Shown piece after piece: positions 7,787 through 14,834 of a stretch of DNA of 15,644 nucleotides; within the stretch, counting starts at the first letter, position 1, and each line of letters starts with the position of its first letter. This DNA is from Fusobacteriaceae bacterium (GTDB taxonomy: Bacteria > Fusobacteriota > Fusobacteriia > Fusobacteriales > Fusobacteriaceae): NCBI GenBank assembly GCA_016938425.1, contig JAFGUR010000096.1, positions 1 to 15,644 on the forward strand, given 5' to 3'. Both the position numbers and the translations under genes were made by a program. The notes under the pieces were generated by a model. The model ran no database searches. It was not told where the DNA came from and was given only the letters and a program-made list of their open reading frames with translations.

Positions 7787-7839
7787 TTAAAATTAACAAT
7801 TTTAAACTAAATTATACATGAAATAACTATTCTTTGCAA
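7787..7839 (-). promoter_or_regulatory. Promoter of the MATE-oxidoreductase operon
   Basis: On the minus strand, TTGCAA (7834-7839) is followed by exactly 17 bases and a perfect TATAAT (7811-7816). Just past the expected start site lies an inverted repeat of 8-bp arms, TTAAAATT (7787-7794) and AATTTTAA (7798-7805), separated by AAC. This could be an operator, though in such AT-rich DNA it may be chance. Confidence 0.6.
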
Positions 7840-7877
7840 TTGAAAAAAACTGAAATATGTAATTTGAATTATATAAA

Positions 7878-8762
7878 TTAATCTACTATATAAACTTCAT
7901 TTTTTAAAGGATTAACATGTTTTTTGCTTATACAATAAAAATGATAAATAAAAACAATCAAATTAAAAAGTATTGAAATAAAGCTAACTATAAATAATGC
8001 ACTTGGAGAATTGGACGATTTTACAGCAAACTTAGAACTATCTACAAAATTTGGGAAACACATTACAAACATCATCCATAATGCTAAAGTTTGTGCTCTA
8101 TGTTGAAGCCATGCACCCTTTTTAATGAAAAAAGCTGGGATTGTACAAGAAATTAAAAGAGCAGCGCCAGCATAAAATGCATGATTTGATACGCAGTTAT
8201 ATACATAAGCAAAATTCCATAAATCATATGCAATTATCCAAAACCATTTCATATCTGGCCAAATCATATCCTTTGTTTTATCCTTACTAATGTATATTCC
8301 AGCCCATCCTGAAAGAGTTATTATATTTAATATTCCTGCTATTCCATTCATAATATGCCAAGAACCTCCTACCATTGTTACTCCATCTACTACTCCATTT
8401 ATATTTGTCAATTGGAAGTCTCTTATAACTGCCTCTAAAATATTTAGTGATAAAATAAATGGTGGAAACATCAATAAATATTTATTTTTATCCCAATTTT
8501 TTATATATCTTATTGCCATAAATCCTATACATCCTGCTAGTGCTGAATATACTTTTGCCCAATGAAACCATGTATTCACACTAGGATTAGTTTTTGTTGT
8601 AATTGGCCAAACGAATATAGTTAATATTACTGGGAAAACAATATAAAAAAATATAGATACATGCTTACTTAATCTCGATATTTCATTAAAAAAAATTAAA
8701 ACAAAAATTACTAAAATCCACATAAGTAAAGACTGAAAATTGATTGACTCAAATAAAAACAT
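7878..8762 (-). CDS. Uncharacterised multi-pass membrane protein (DUF5692-like)
   Basis: This 294-aa integral membrane protein has about eight to nine hydrophobic segments and many tryptophans near helix ends (for example FVWPITTK, TWFHWAKVY, WPDMKWFWIIAYDLWNFAYVY). It appears to match the DUF5692 family of conserved bacterial membrane proteins by overall pattern, but I recognise no catalytic or transport motif. The start is supported by AAGGAG 8 bases before the ATG. It stands alone: the MATE operon downstream has its own promoter, and the DUF1456 gene upstream is divergent. Its leader carries a perfect 8-bp inverted repeat. Function is unknown. The polar and aromatic residues within membrane segments would fit a small-molecule carrier or sensor, but this is speculation. 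Confidence 0.75.
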   Translation of the reverse strand: MFLFESINFQSLLMWILVIFVLIFFNEISRLSKHVSIFFYIVFPVILTIFVWPITTKTNPSVNTWFHWAKVYSALAGCIGFMAIRYIKNWDKNKYLLMFPPFILSLNILEAVIRDFQLTNINGVVDGVTMVGGSWHIMNGIAGILNIITLSGWAGIYISKDKTKDMIWPDMKWFWIIAYDLWNFAYVYNCVSNHAFYAGAALLISCTIPAFFIKKGAWLQHRAQTLALWMMFVMCFPNFVDSSKFAVKSSNSPSALFIVSFISILFNLIVFIYHFYCISKKHVNPLKNEVYIVD

Positions 8763-8782
8763 AAAAACATCTCCTTTTCTTA

Positions 8783-8802
8783 AAATGAATAAAAATTCAT
8801 TT
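8783..8802. promoter_or_regulatory. Inverted repeat in leader of the membrane-protein gene
   Basis: AAATGAAT (8783-8790) and ATTCATTT (8795-8802) are perfect 8-bp arms with an AAAA centre. The repeat lies between the ribosome site of the minus-strand membrane-protein gene and a tentative promoter for it (TTGTAA, 17 bases, TTTATT). It is placed as an operator or leader hairpin would be. No regulator gene is adjacent. Confidence 0.35.
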
Positions 8803-8872
8803 ATTTAATAAAAACTCTCCGATGATTATTTACAACAATTATAAATATATCCTTTAAAATTTAAAATAAAAT

Positions 8873-8901
8873 TTAACTTTTTTTAAAAGGTATGTTAAAA
8901 T
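8873..8901 (+). promoter_or_regulatory. Promoter of the DUF1456 gene
   Basis: TTAACT (8873-8878), 17 bases and TAAAAT (8896-8901), with TG one base before the -10 (extended -10), form a reasonable promoter. It lies about 35 bases from the ATG, which is preceded by AAGGAG at 5 bases. Confidence 0.5.
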
Positions 8902-8934
8902 ATATGGTAAATTAAAAATTAAAAAGGAGTTTTT

Positions 8935-9399
8935 ATGAAAAACAATGACATTTTGAGAAGGCTTAGATATGCTTTAGATATAAGTGATGTTAAAATGATA
9001 GAAATTTTTGGGAAATCTAATTTTAATGTGAATAAAGATGAAATTAGAAACATGCTAAAAAAAGAAGATGAAGAAGGTTTTTATAATGTAAATGATAGAA
9101 TTATGACTTTATTTTTAGATGGATTTGTTATTTTTAAAAGAGGAGATAATCCTAAAAAAGAAGAAATAAAAAAAGAAAAAAAACTGACTAATAATGAAAT
9201 TCTTAAAAAAATTAAAATTGCTTTAAGTTTAAAAACAGAGGACATATTAGAATTAATGGAATTAGCTGAAAGTCCTATTTCTAAAAGTGAATTAGGTGCT
9301 GTTTTGCAAAAAAAAGACCATAAAAATTATAAGGAATGTGGAGATAAATATATAAAAAAACTTCTTCAAGGTTTAACTATAAAATTTAGAAATAATTAG
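8935..9399 (+). CDS. DUF1456 family protein (YehS-like)
   Basis: This 154-aa soluble protein is made of two copies of a helical module, at about residues 3-70 (NNDILRRLRYALDIS to FVIFKRG) and 88-152 (NNEILKKIKIALSLK to LTIKFRN), joined by a lysine/glutamate-rich linker. This duplicated organisation, with NNDIL and NNEIL opening each copy, is the hallmark of the DUF1456/YehS family. The length is normal for the family. The family is conserved in many bacteria, but its biochemical role is not established. The gene has its own promoter and appears to be monocistronic, divergent from the membrane-protein gene. No catalytic residues are evident. Confidence 0.85.
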   Translation: MKNNDILRRLRYALDISDVKMIEIFGKSNFNVNKDEIRNMLKKEDEEGFYNVNDRIMTLFLDGFVIFKRGDNPKKEEIKKEKKLTNNEILKKIKIALSLKTEDILELMELAESPISKSELGAVLQKKDHKNYKECGDKYIKKLLQGLTIKFRNN

Positions 9400-9876
9400 T
9401 TAGACATAAAATCCTAGTTTGTAAGACTTATTCCATTAATTACTACATATTTAGAGAAAAATTGAAAATATATTTGTTGCAATTCTAAATATTCATTATA
9501 ATTGCAAAATATAGCTAGCTTGTATAAACTAATTTCTAAGAGCCACTAAAGAAGATAGAAATCTCTTTAATGACTTTTTTATAATTATATTAAACTATAA
9601 ATATCAATGTAATAAGTATGGATAAAAATATGAAATTAAAAAGCACTACATCGTGTAAAAATTTTAATATATAATTTTTTATAATATGGTAAAATAATTT
9701 GTTACTTTTTTCATTTTATCTATACTTTTAATGGCTTCTCCTCTTGTATTAATTTGAAGCAATTACTTTAATCTAATTTTAAATAAGAGTAAAAATTGGC
9801 TGCCGCTTACATTCATAATTTTAGATTAAAATTAAAACTGCTTAAGTTTGAACACTTAAGCAGTTTTAAGATGTTA
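9400..9876. other. Non-coding stretch of 477 bases
   Basis: No credible coding region is seen. It contains a weak hairpin at 9548-9569 (TAAAGA, GAT / ATC, TCTTTA with one bulged A), followed within six bases by TTTTTT, possibly the terminator of the DUF1456 gene. It also holds a perfect 10-bp long-range inverted repeat (TTTAATCTAA at 9767-9776 and TTAGATTAAA at 9821-9830), enclosing a less AT-rich core around 9797-9810. The strong hydrolase terminator lies at 9832-9869. A small RNA cannot be excluded, but I see no specific evidence for one. Confidence 0.5.
9832..9869 (-). terminator. Terminator of the hydrolase gene
   Basis: A 15-bp perfect stem (9832-9846 with 9855-9869, core ACTGCTTAAG / CTTAAGCAGT) has an 8-base loop. 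On the minus strand it continues into TTTTAATTTTAAT. It begins 8 bases after the stop codon of the alpha/beta-hydrolase gene. Confidence 0.85.
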
Positions 9877-10956
9877 TTATTTATTTAACTTATTAGTTAT
9901 CCAATTTAAAGCAGCTTTATTTACAATATCTCCTTGATTCCCATGGGATGCTTTAGAATTTGACATGTAAATATTTTCTATCCCCATTTTGTCTAAAGCC
10001 TCTTTAAATCTTAAACTTTGTTGTATTGAAACAAGAGGATCTCTTCCACCATGTGCAATAAAGAAAGGTGGGTCATCTGATGTAACTTGATAAACAGGGC
10101 TTCCTTTTGTAGCTAATAAAACATAATTCCAATAAGGCGAATTTACCTCATTATTTTCTTTTAATTTTCTCAAAAGACCAACACCCTGTCCGTTTTTATC
10201 AAATCCTAATAATATTGATTCGTTTGCTCTTATAGAATCATGAGTTTCTATAGCTTGTTCTTTAGTTTGCAAAGATAAATCCATTTCAGGACCCATTGTT
10301 AATAAATCTGTAGGTCCATAAAAATCTATACACGCTATTACTTTACTTGAATAATTTAAATTACCGCCAACAGTTCCTTCTAAACTGTTGTCTCCATTCG
10401 TAGTTGCTAGTAACGTAGCTAAATGAGCACCTGCAGATGTTCCTGCAATAGCAATTTTATCAGAATCAATCCCATACTCATCTGCATGAGCACGTAAAAA
10501 TCTAATTGCCCCTTTAATATCAAAGATTTGAGCAGGGAATTTAGCTTCACTGTTTAATCTATAGTCAATAGAAGCAAAGGCAATTCCATTGTTTAGTATT
10601 CCTTTAAAAATCTTGTAAGAAGATTGATTATCAGTTGACATTTGATTAGCATTTTGACCAATTAAATTAACTTGATTATTATTAGGCTTGTCATCTCCTT
10701 GATAATCACCCATTGCCCATCCTCCACCATGAACAAATACCAGTAAAGGAACTTTTTTATTATTTGTTTTTGGTATAAAAATATTCATTTTTAAATCTCT
10801 ATTTTCGCCATTATCGTTTTTAACAGTAGCGACAAGAACATCTCTATATGTTGGAGCCATATTTACTAAATTTTGAGTATTTTCGTCTTTCCCATATAAG
10901 CCAGTTATACCTATTACAAATGTTACTATTAACAATAATTTTTTTATATTTTGCAT
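9877..10956 (-). CDS. Exported alpha/beta-hydrolase, carboxylesterase type
   Basis: This 359-aa hydrolase belongs to the HGGG (hormone-sensitive-lipase/BD-FAE-like) group. A signal peptide covers about residues 1-22 (KKLLLIVTFVIGITGLYG), so it acts outside the cytoplasm. The oxyanion-hole motif HGGGW is at 76-80. The nucleophile motif GTSAG is at 172-176 with Ser174. The remaining catalytic residues are Asp306 (GGRDP) and His338 (ASHGN). The family cleaves carboxylic esters, often of acetylated or feruloylated carbohydrates or small aromatic esters. A strong AGGAG lies 6 bases before the ATG, and a clear terminator follows the gene. It sits 193 bases downstream of the flavoenzyme gene on the same strand, with a terminator-like hairpin between, so it may be a separate unit or partly read through. 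A role in releasing the acid used by the neighbouring carrier-reductase operon is plausible but inferred. Confidence 0.88.
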   Translation of the reverse strand: MQNIKKLLLIVTFVIGITGLYGKDENTQNLVNMAPTYRDVLVATVKNDNGENRDLKMNIFIPKTNNKKVPLLVFVHGGGWAMGDYQGDDKPNNNQVNLIGQNANQMSTDNQSSYKIFKGILNNGIAFASIDYRLNSEAKFPAQIFDIKGAIRFLRAHADEYGIDSDKIAIAGTSAGAHLATLLATTNGDNSLEGTVGGNLNYSSKVIACIDFYGPTDLLTMGPEMDLSLQTKEQAIETHDSIRANESILLGFDKNGQGVGLLRKLKENNEVNSPYWNYVLLATKGSPVYQVTSDDPPFFIAHGGRDPLVSIQQSLRFKEALDKMGIENIYMSNSKASHGNQGDIVNKAALNWITNKLNK

Positions 10957-11034
10957 ATTTTTCTCCTAATTTTATTTGGTTTAGTTTGTTGTAAAATTTA
11001 GTTCAACTTAATTTTTCTTTAAAGGTAAGAAAAA

Positions 11035-11058
11035 AGGTTTAGGACAAAGCCTAAACCT
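11035..11058 (-). terminator. Terminator after the flavoenzyme gene
   Basis: AGGTTTAGG (11035-11043) pairs with CCTAAACCT (11050-11058) around a 6-base loop. On the minus strand it is followed directly by TTTTTTCTT, a typical intrinsic terminator. It lies about 90 bases after the stop codon. Confidence 0.75.
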
Positions 11059-11119
11059 ATAGTAATGATTACTCATTCCTATTCTTCTAAGAATAGTTAC
11101 TATAAATTTTGTAACTATT
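11058..11119 (-). other. Competing hairpins between flavoenzyme gene and terminator
   Basis: Two folds compete for the same bases. In one, AATAGTTAC (11092-11100) pairs with GTAACTATT (11111-11119). In the other, CTATTCTT (11079-11086) pairs with AAGAATAG (11089-11096) and TATAGTAA (11058-11065) pairs with TTACTATA (11097-11104), with a 13-base bulge on one side. Such mutually exclusive folds ahead of a terminator are seen in attenuators. They may equally serve to protect the mRNA 3' end. Confidence 0.4.
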
Positions 11120-11149
11120 TAGCCTTTTAAACTTTGAAATATATAAAGT

Positions 11150-13099
11150 TTACACATCCATTGCAGCATGATGTCCTTGATAAACAGCAGTTGTTATAGT
11201 TGATACTTTAACACAGTCTCCTATTTGAGATACTATAGGTGCAGAATTCCATAATTCATCAACAATATCTCTTCTAGCTCTTTGTCCTAAAGCACAAACA
11301 ACACTTGTTCCTTCAATTAGAACAGTTTCGTTCTCTTTATTTGAACAAACAACACCATTTACATTTACTTCTAAAGCTTTATGGTTTTTATATACTTCAA
11401 TTCCAGATTTTTCTATTTCTGCCAATAAAAGCGGACGGTGACGTACATTTGCATCTGGAGATAATTCAGAATTCATCTCAACAAGTTTAACTTGTTTTCC
11501 TTCTCTTGCAAAATGAATAGCTACTTCACAACCAGCTAATCCTCCACCTAAAACGATAACTTTATCAGTAACTTTTTCTTTTTCATGATGATAGTTATTT
11601 ATCAAAATAACATTTTCTCCATCTAAACCTTTTATTGGTGGTAAAAATGGTTCTGATCCTGCTGCTACTATTATTGCATTAGCATTTATTGTTTCTGCTA
11701 ATTCTTTAGTTACAGGAGTATTTAGTCTAATATCTACTCCTACTGATTCACAAAGTTTTCCTAATGTAACTCCCAGTTGATACATTTCATATTTAAATGG
11801 AATTGCTTGTTCTCCGATTAAAATTCCACCAACTTCGTCATTCTTTTCGCAAAGAATTACTTCATGACCACGTCTTGCAGCAGTATATGCAGCTTGTAAT
11901 CCTCCAGGTCCTCCTCCAACAACTAAAACTTTTTTCTTAACTGCTGCTGGTAAAATCTCCATATTATTTAATTCTCTTCCAATAATTGGATTTACAGTAC
12001 ATCTACGAGTTGCTGTTTGAGCTCTTTCAGCCATACAAGTATAGCAACGTAGGCAACGAACTATTAAATCATCTTTGTTAGTTACCACTTTTTTTGGAAG
12101 TTCAGGGTCAGCAAGTAAAGCTCTTGCCATTTCAACAACGTCTGCTTTTCCAGAAGCAATTATATCTTCCATCATTTGAGGGTCATTTAATCCTCCAAGA
12201 GTTGCTACAGGTACTTTTACATGTTTTTTAATAGCTTCAGCTAAGTAAACATTGCTTCCATGAGGTAAGAACATTGAAGGATGAGTTACTCCAAATCCTC
12301 TTTGGTAAGTTCCTGCAGAAACATGTAGTAAATCTATTTTATCTTCTATTAATTTTGCAATTTTTATTCCTTCATTTAAATCATATCCACCATCAAATAA
12401 TTCAGAACCACTCATTCTAAATTCTATTGGAAAACCTTCTCCTACAGCTTTACGAACGCTATCCAATACTTCTTGTGCAAAACGCACTCTGTTTTCTAAA
12501 GAACCTCCATATTTATCAGTTCTTTTGTTAAAATATGGTGATAAAAATTGATTAATTAACCATCCATGTCCACCATGAACCATAACCATTTCAAATCCGG
12601 CTTTTTTTGCAAGAGCCGCCTTTTCTCCATAAGCTTCTACTATTTCATCAATTAAATCTTGAGTTAATTCTTTAACTTCTCTTCCATCAGGTCTAGTTCC
12701 ATTACTTGGTCCCCATTGAGCTAATCCTTCTTTTTTATCTTTATCAGTAAGATATGTACCAGAATATTGCCCAGAATGTGATAGTTCAACACTTGCAATA
12801 GCTCCATGCCTACGGATAGCATCTGCTGTGTATGTAAAACTAGATAAAGAACCTGGAGTATGTAAATCTAAATGATACATATGAGATCCTTCTGTTTTTG
12901 GATGAACAACAAGTTCACTAACAGTAACACTAGCTGCTCCACCCTTTGCTCTATATTCGTAAAATGCTGTAGACATTGGTCCTACAGTACAATCTGCTGT
13001 AATATCTGTTCCTCCCATTGGAGCTCCAAACATACGATTTTTAAAATATACATTCCCAAGTTTAATTGGTTTACTAAGATTTGGATATTTTCTTTCCAT
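11150..13099 (-). CDS. OYE-family FMN/FAD/[4Fe-4S] reductase (2-enoate reductase/BaiCD-like)
   Basis: This 649-aa cytoplasmic flavoprotein belongs to the group that includes 2-enoate reductase, 2,4-dienoyl-CoA reductase, BaiCD/BaiH and trimethylamine dehydrogenase. The N-terminal TIM barrel (1-345) carries the FMN/substrate signature HGGHGWLINQFLSP starting at 175 (His175, His178) and RTDKYGGSLENR from 193. Four cysteines, Cys349, Cys352, Cys355 and Cys367 (C-x2-C-x2-C-x11-C), bind a [4Fe-4S] cluster. Two nucleotide-binding folds follow, VLVVGGGPGG at 391-400 (FAD) and VIVLGGGLAG at 514-523 (NADH). The expected reaction is NADH-driven reduction of an activated C=C bond in an anaerobe. The gene is 19 bases after the OFA carrier gene, with GGAGG 10 bases before its ATG. 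A PadR-like regulator upstream makes a phenolic or cinnamic acid substrate attractive. Bile-acid, amine or enoyl substrates remain possible. Confidence 0.92.
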   Translation of the reverse strand: MERKYPNLSKPIKLGNVYFKNRMFGAPMGGTDITADCTVGPMSTAFYEYRAKGGAASVTVSELVVHPKTEGSHMYHLDLHTPGSLSSFTYTADAIRRHGAIASVELSHSGQYSGTYLTDKDKKEGLAQWGPSNGTRPDGREVKELTQDLIDEIVEAYGEKAALAKKAGFEMVMVHGGHGWLINQFLSPYFNKRTDKYGGSLENRVRFAQEVLDSVRKAVGEGFPIEFRMSGSELFDGGYDLNEGIKIAKLIEDKIDLLHVSAGTYQRGFGVTHPSMFLPHGSNVYLAEAIKKHVKVPVATLGGLNDPQMMEDIIASGKADVVEMARALLADPELPKKVVTNKDDLIVRCLRCYTCMAERAQTATRRCTVNPIIGRELNNMEILPAAVKKKVLVVGGGPGGLQAAYTAARRGHEVILCEKNDEVGGILIGEQAIPFKYEMYQLGVTLGKLCESVGVDIRLNTPVTKELAETINANAIIVAAGSEPFLPPIKGLDGENVILINNYHHEKEKVTDKVIVLGGGLAGCEVAIHFAREGKQVKLVEMNSELSPDANVRHRPLLLAEIEKSGIEVYKNHKALEVNVNGVVCSNKENETVLIEGTSVVCALGQRARRDIVDELWNSAPIVSQIGDCVKVSTITTAVYQGHHAAMDV

Positions 13100-13118
13100 T
13101 TTATTTATTCCTCCAAAA

Positions 13119-14375
13119 TTATTTTTGATTAGCTAAAACTGAATTTGATTTTTTGTTTATTGCACGATATATAAATGTTAAAATTAATCCACCTATACTA
13201 AATGCAATTCCTATTAAGAAAGCTCCTTTATAACTTCCTGTTGATTTAAGAGTATTTGTCATTATTGTTGGTCCCACATAACCTGCTATTGCAAAGCCAG
13301 AGAACATAATTCCAAAATTTACACTGTTATATTTAACTCCAAATTGATCGGCTGTAAATCCTGGGAAAACGCCCATGAAAGAACCAAATGCAACTCCTAT
13401 TATAGATATTCCTATATAAAATGTCTTTACATCTCCTTCACCAGAAATATACATAAAATATAGTCCTACTATTGAAAATAGACAAGCTAATGCAAGAGTA
13501 TTTATACGACCAATTTTATCTGATATTGTCCCAGCAGAAATTCTTCCTAAAACATTGAATAAAGCTAAAGTAGATACAGCAGCAGTAGCACTTGCAACAG
13601 ACATTCCTATCATATTTTTTGCTAAAGGAGACGCAAGAGAAATACACATTAACCCTGCAACGGCTCCACACATTAATAAAATGATCATTACATAAAATTT
13701 TGAAGTTTGAAGCATTTCCTTCCAATTTTTATTATTAGAAGCATTTGAATTATTATTTTGTATAGGAGGTTCCCAACCATTTGGCTTAAATCCTTCTGGA
13801 CATTTTTCAATAAAAAATGCACTAACACAAACAATAACAGTAAAAGCTAATCCAATAATTTTAAACGCTGATAATACACCAGTTTTTGCAGTTATTGCTG
13901 CTGCAATAGGTGGAATTATTACTGAACTAATTCCAAATAAAGCTGTTGTTATTCCTCCAACAAATCCTCTTTTATCTGGGAAAAACTTAACAGATGTGCT
14001 TATAGTTGCTCCATAAACCATTCCTAATCCAAGACCTGTTAAAATACCATAGCACCAAATTAATTGTGTGACACTTTTCGCAAACCCACATAAAATCATT
14101 CCTCCACCAAACATTAATCCTCCAAAGAAAATTACTAGTTTTGGTCCAAAGGTATCGTTGATTTTTCCACCAGAAATCATTGTTATTGGTCCAACAGAGT
14201 TACAAATAACAAAAACAATTGCAAGGTTTGCTGGAGTCAATTTAATTCCATTTAACTGACTTAAATATTCTGCCATTGGTGCAGAAAAAACACTCCAAGC
14301 ATACATAGAACCTATGCATAAATTGATAAAACAACTTGCTAATAAAATTAGCCATCTTTTTTTTGTGTAATCCAT
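13119..14375 (-). CDS. OFA-family MFS carrier (oxalate/formate antiporter-like)
   Basis: This 418-aa inner-membrane protein has 12 predicted helices. The OFA-type start is clear (RWLILLASCFINLCIGSMYA followed by WSVFSAP). The MFS loop 2-3 motif is GGKINDTFGPK, and its second-half equivalent is ISDKIGR. OFA members move small carboxylates, typically by exchange or symport. Directly downstream is the 2-enoate-reductase-like gene, so this carrier probably imports the unsaturated acid, or exchanges it for the reduced product. AGGAGG lies 6 bases before the ATG. The gene is first in the operon, with a strong promoter and PadR-type sites upstream and a leader hairpin at 14402-14425. The substrate is not determined by sequence, and oxalate or formate is not implied. 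Confidence 0.9.
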   Translation of the reverse strand: MDYTKKRWLILLASCFINLCIGSMYAWSVFSAPMAEYLSQLNGIKLTPANLAIVFVICNSVGPITMISGGKINDTFGPKLVIFFGGLMFGGGMILCGFAKSVTQLIWCYGILTGLGLGMVYGATISTSVKFFPDKRGFVGGITTALFGISSVIIPPIAAAITAKTGVLSAFKIIGLAFTVIVCVSAFFIEKCPEGFKPNGWEPPIQNNNSNASNNKNWKEMLQTSKFYVMIILLMCGAVAGLMCISLASPLAKNMIGMSVASATAAVSTLALFNVLGRISAGTISDKIGRINTLALACLFSIVGLYFMYISGEGDVKTFYIGISIIGVAFGSFMGVFPGFTADQFGVKYNSVNFGIMFSGFAIAGYVGPTIMTNTLKSTGSYKGAFLIGIAFSIGGLILTFIYRAINKKSNSVLANQK

Positions 14376-14401
14376 AATATTCCTCCTAAATATATTTTAA
14401 C

Positions 14402-14425
14402 AGAGAATACGTGAATATATTCTCT
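14402..14425 (-). promoter_or_regulatory. Leader hairpin of the carrier-reductase mRNA
   Basis: AGAGAATA (14402-14409) pairs perfectly with TATTCTCT (14418-14425) around an 8-base loop. It lies between the predicted transcription start (about 14445) and the ribosome site. There is no T-run, so it is not a terminator. It may stabilise the 5' end or be a second regulator site. Confidence 0.45.
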
Positions 14426-14451
14426 TATTTCAAAACACGTTCTTAATCAGA

Positions 14452-14480
14452 AAGATATCATATATTTTAAAACATGTCAA
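14452..14480 (-). promoter_or_regulatory. Promoter of the carrier-reductase operon
   Basis: On the minus strand, consensus TTGACA (14475-14480) is followed by 17 bases and TATCTT (14452-14457), with TG one base ahead (extended -10). This is a strong match lying about 70 bases before the carrier ATG. Its spacer and -35 box are covered by the PadR-type half-sites described at 14460-14517. Confidence 0.65.
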
Positions 14481-14517
14481 TATTTATATGTTTTTAAAGA
14501 TATGTTTTTTTAAACTT
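14460..14517. promoter_or_regulatory. 14-base-periodic PadR-type operator array
   Basis: Known PadR operators have the form ATGT-N8-ACAT. Here ATAT-N8-ACAT (14460-14475), ATGT-N8-ATAT (14474-14489), ATGT-N8-ATAT (14488-14503) and ATGT-N8-ACTT (14502-14517) follow one another, each overlapping the next by two bases, so that a half-site recurs every 14 bases. Three of the four match at 7 of 8 defined positions, and the fourth also at 7 of 8. The first lies in the -10/-35 spacer and the second covers the -35 box, ideal for repression. Binding by the adjacent PadR-like protein is inferred. Confidence 0.55.
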
Positions 14518-14544
14518 ATTAAAAACGTAATTACTCAGTCATCT

Positions 14545-14634
14545 AAAAAGCTTAAAGCTCCAAGTCTCTCCTTATCTGTGGGAGATTTAGAGGGAGTTGT
14601 AGATTCACTAAGTTCATGACATTGGGCGTAGTCC
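14545..14634 (+). repeat. Dispersed intergenic repeat, copy 2
   Basis: This copy, about 90 bases long, aligns with the minus strand of 3889-3981, so the two copies face opposite ways about 10.6 kb apart. Its internal hairpin is TCTCC-(loop)-GGAGA. The sequence differs from copy 1 but the ability to pair is kept. It lies between the operator array and the PadR promoter, within a 459-base gap. The rest of that gap (14635-14760) shows nothing recognisable. Confidence 0.75.
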
Positions 14635-14767
14635 AAATCCACGCCACTCCATAAAAATTTTATTTTACTATGTTTGATTGTGCTCAGGGAGTTACTAAAA
14701 AACTATAAATTTTAATGTAATAAATATAAAAATAGCAGATTTGCCTTTCTTTGATATAAAATGATTG

Positions 14768-14796
14768 TTGTTTATATTGTTGAATTTTGCTATAAT
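14768..14796 (+). promoter_or_regulatory. Promoter of the PadR-like gene
   Basis: A perfect TATAAT (14791-14796) is preceded by TGC (extended -10) and, at 17 bases, by a weak TTGTTT (14768-14773). The ATG at 14835 has AAAGGA about 10 bases upstream. No ATGT-N8-ACAT-type site overlaps this promoter, so autoregulation is not obvious. Confidence 0.6.
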
Positions 14797-14834
14797 TTTA
14801 ATGAAATTTAATTTTTTGAAAGGAAATTATAGTT

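Noticed and set aside
9733..9760. GCTTC/GAAGC hairpin in the 9400-9876 gap as a small RNA
   Set aside because: A 5-bp stem with a 17-base loop is weak, and no promoter-terminator pair defines a transcript.
10957..11150. PadR-type site upstream of the esterase gene
   Set aside because: No ATGT-N8-ACAT-like sequence was found there, so direct PadR control of the esterase is not supported by the sequence.
12872..13132. Antisense frame of 86 codons over the flavoenzyme start
   Set aside because: It is complementary to highly conserved OYE-domain codons and cysteine- and isoleucine-rich with no recognisable domain; a shadow frame.
13516..13725. Minus-strand alternative frame inside the carrier gene
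   Set aside because: It lies wholly within the MFS gene in another frame, with no own ribosome site and an improbable composition.
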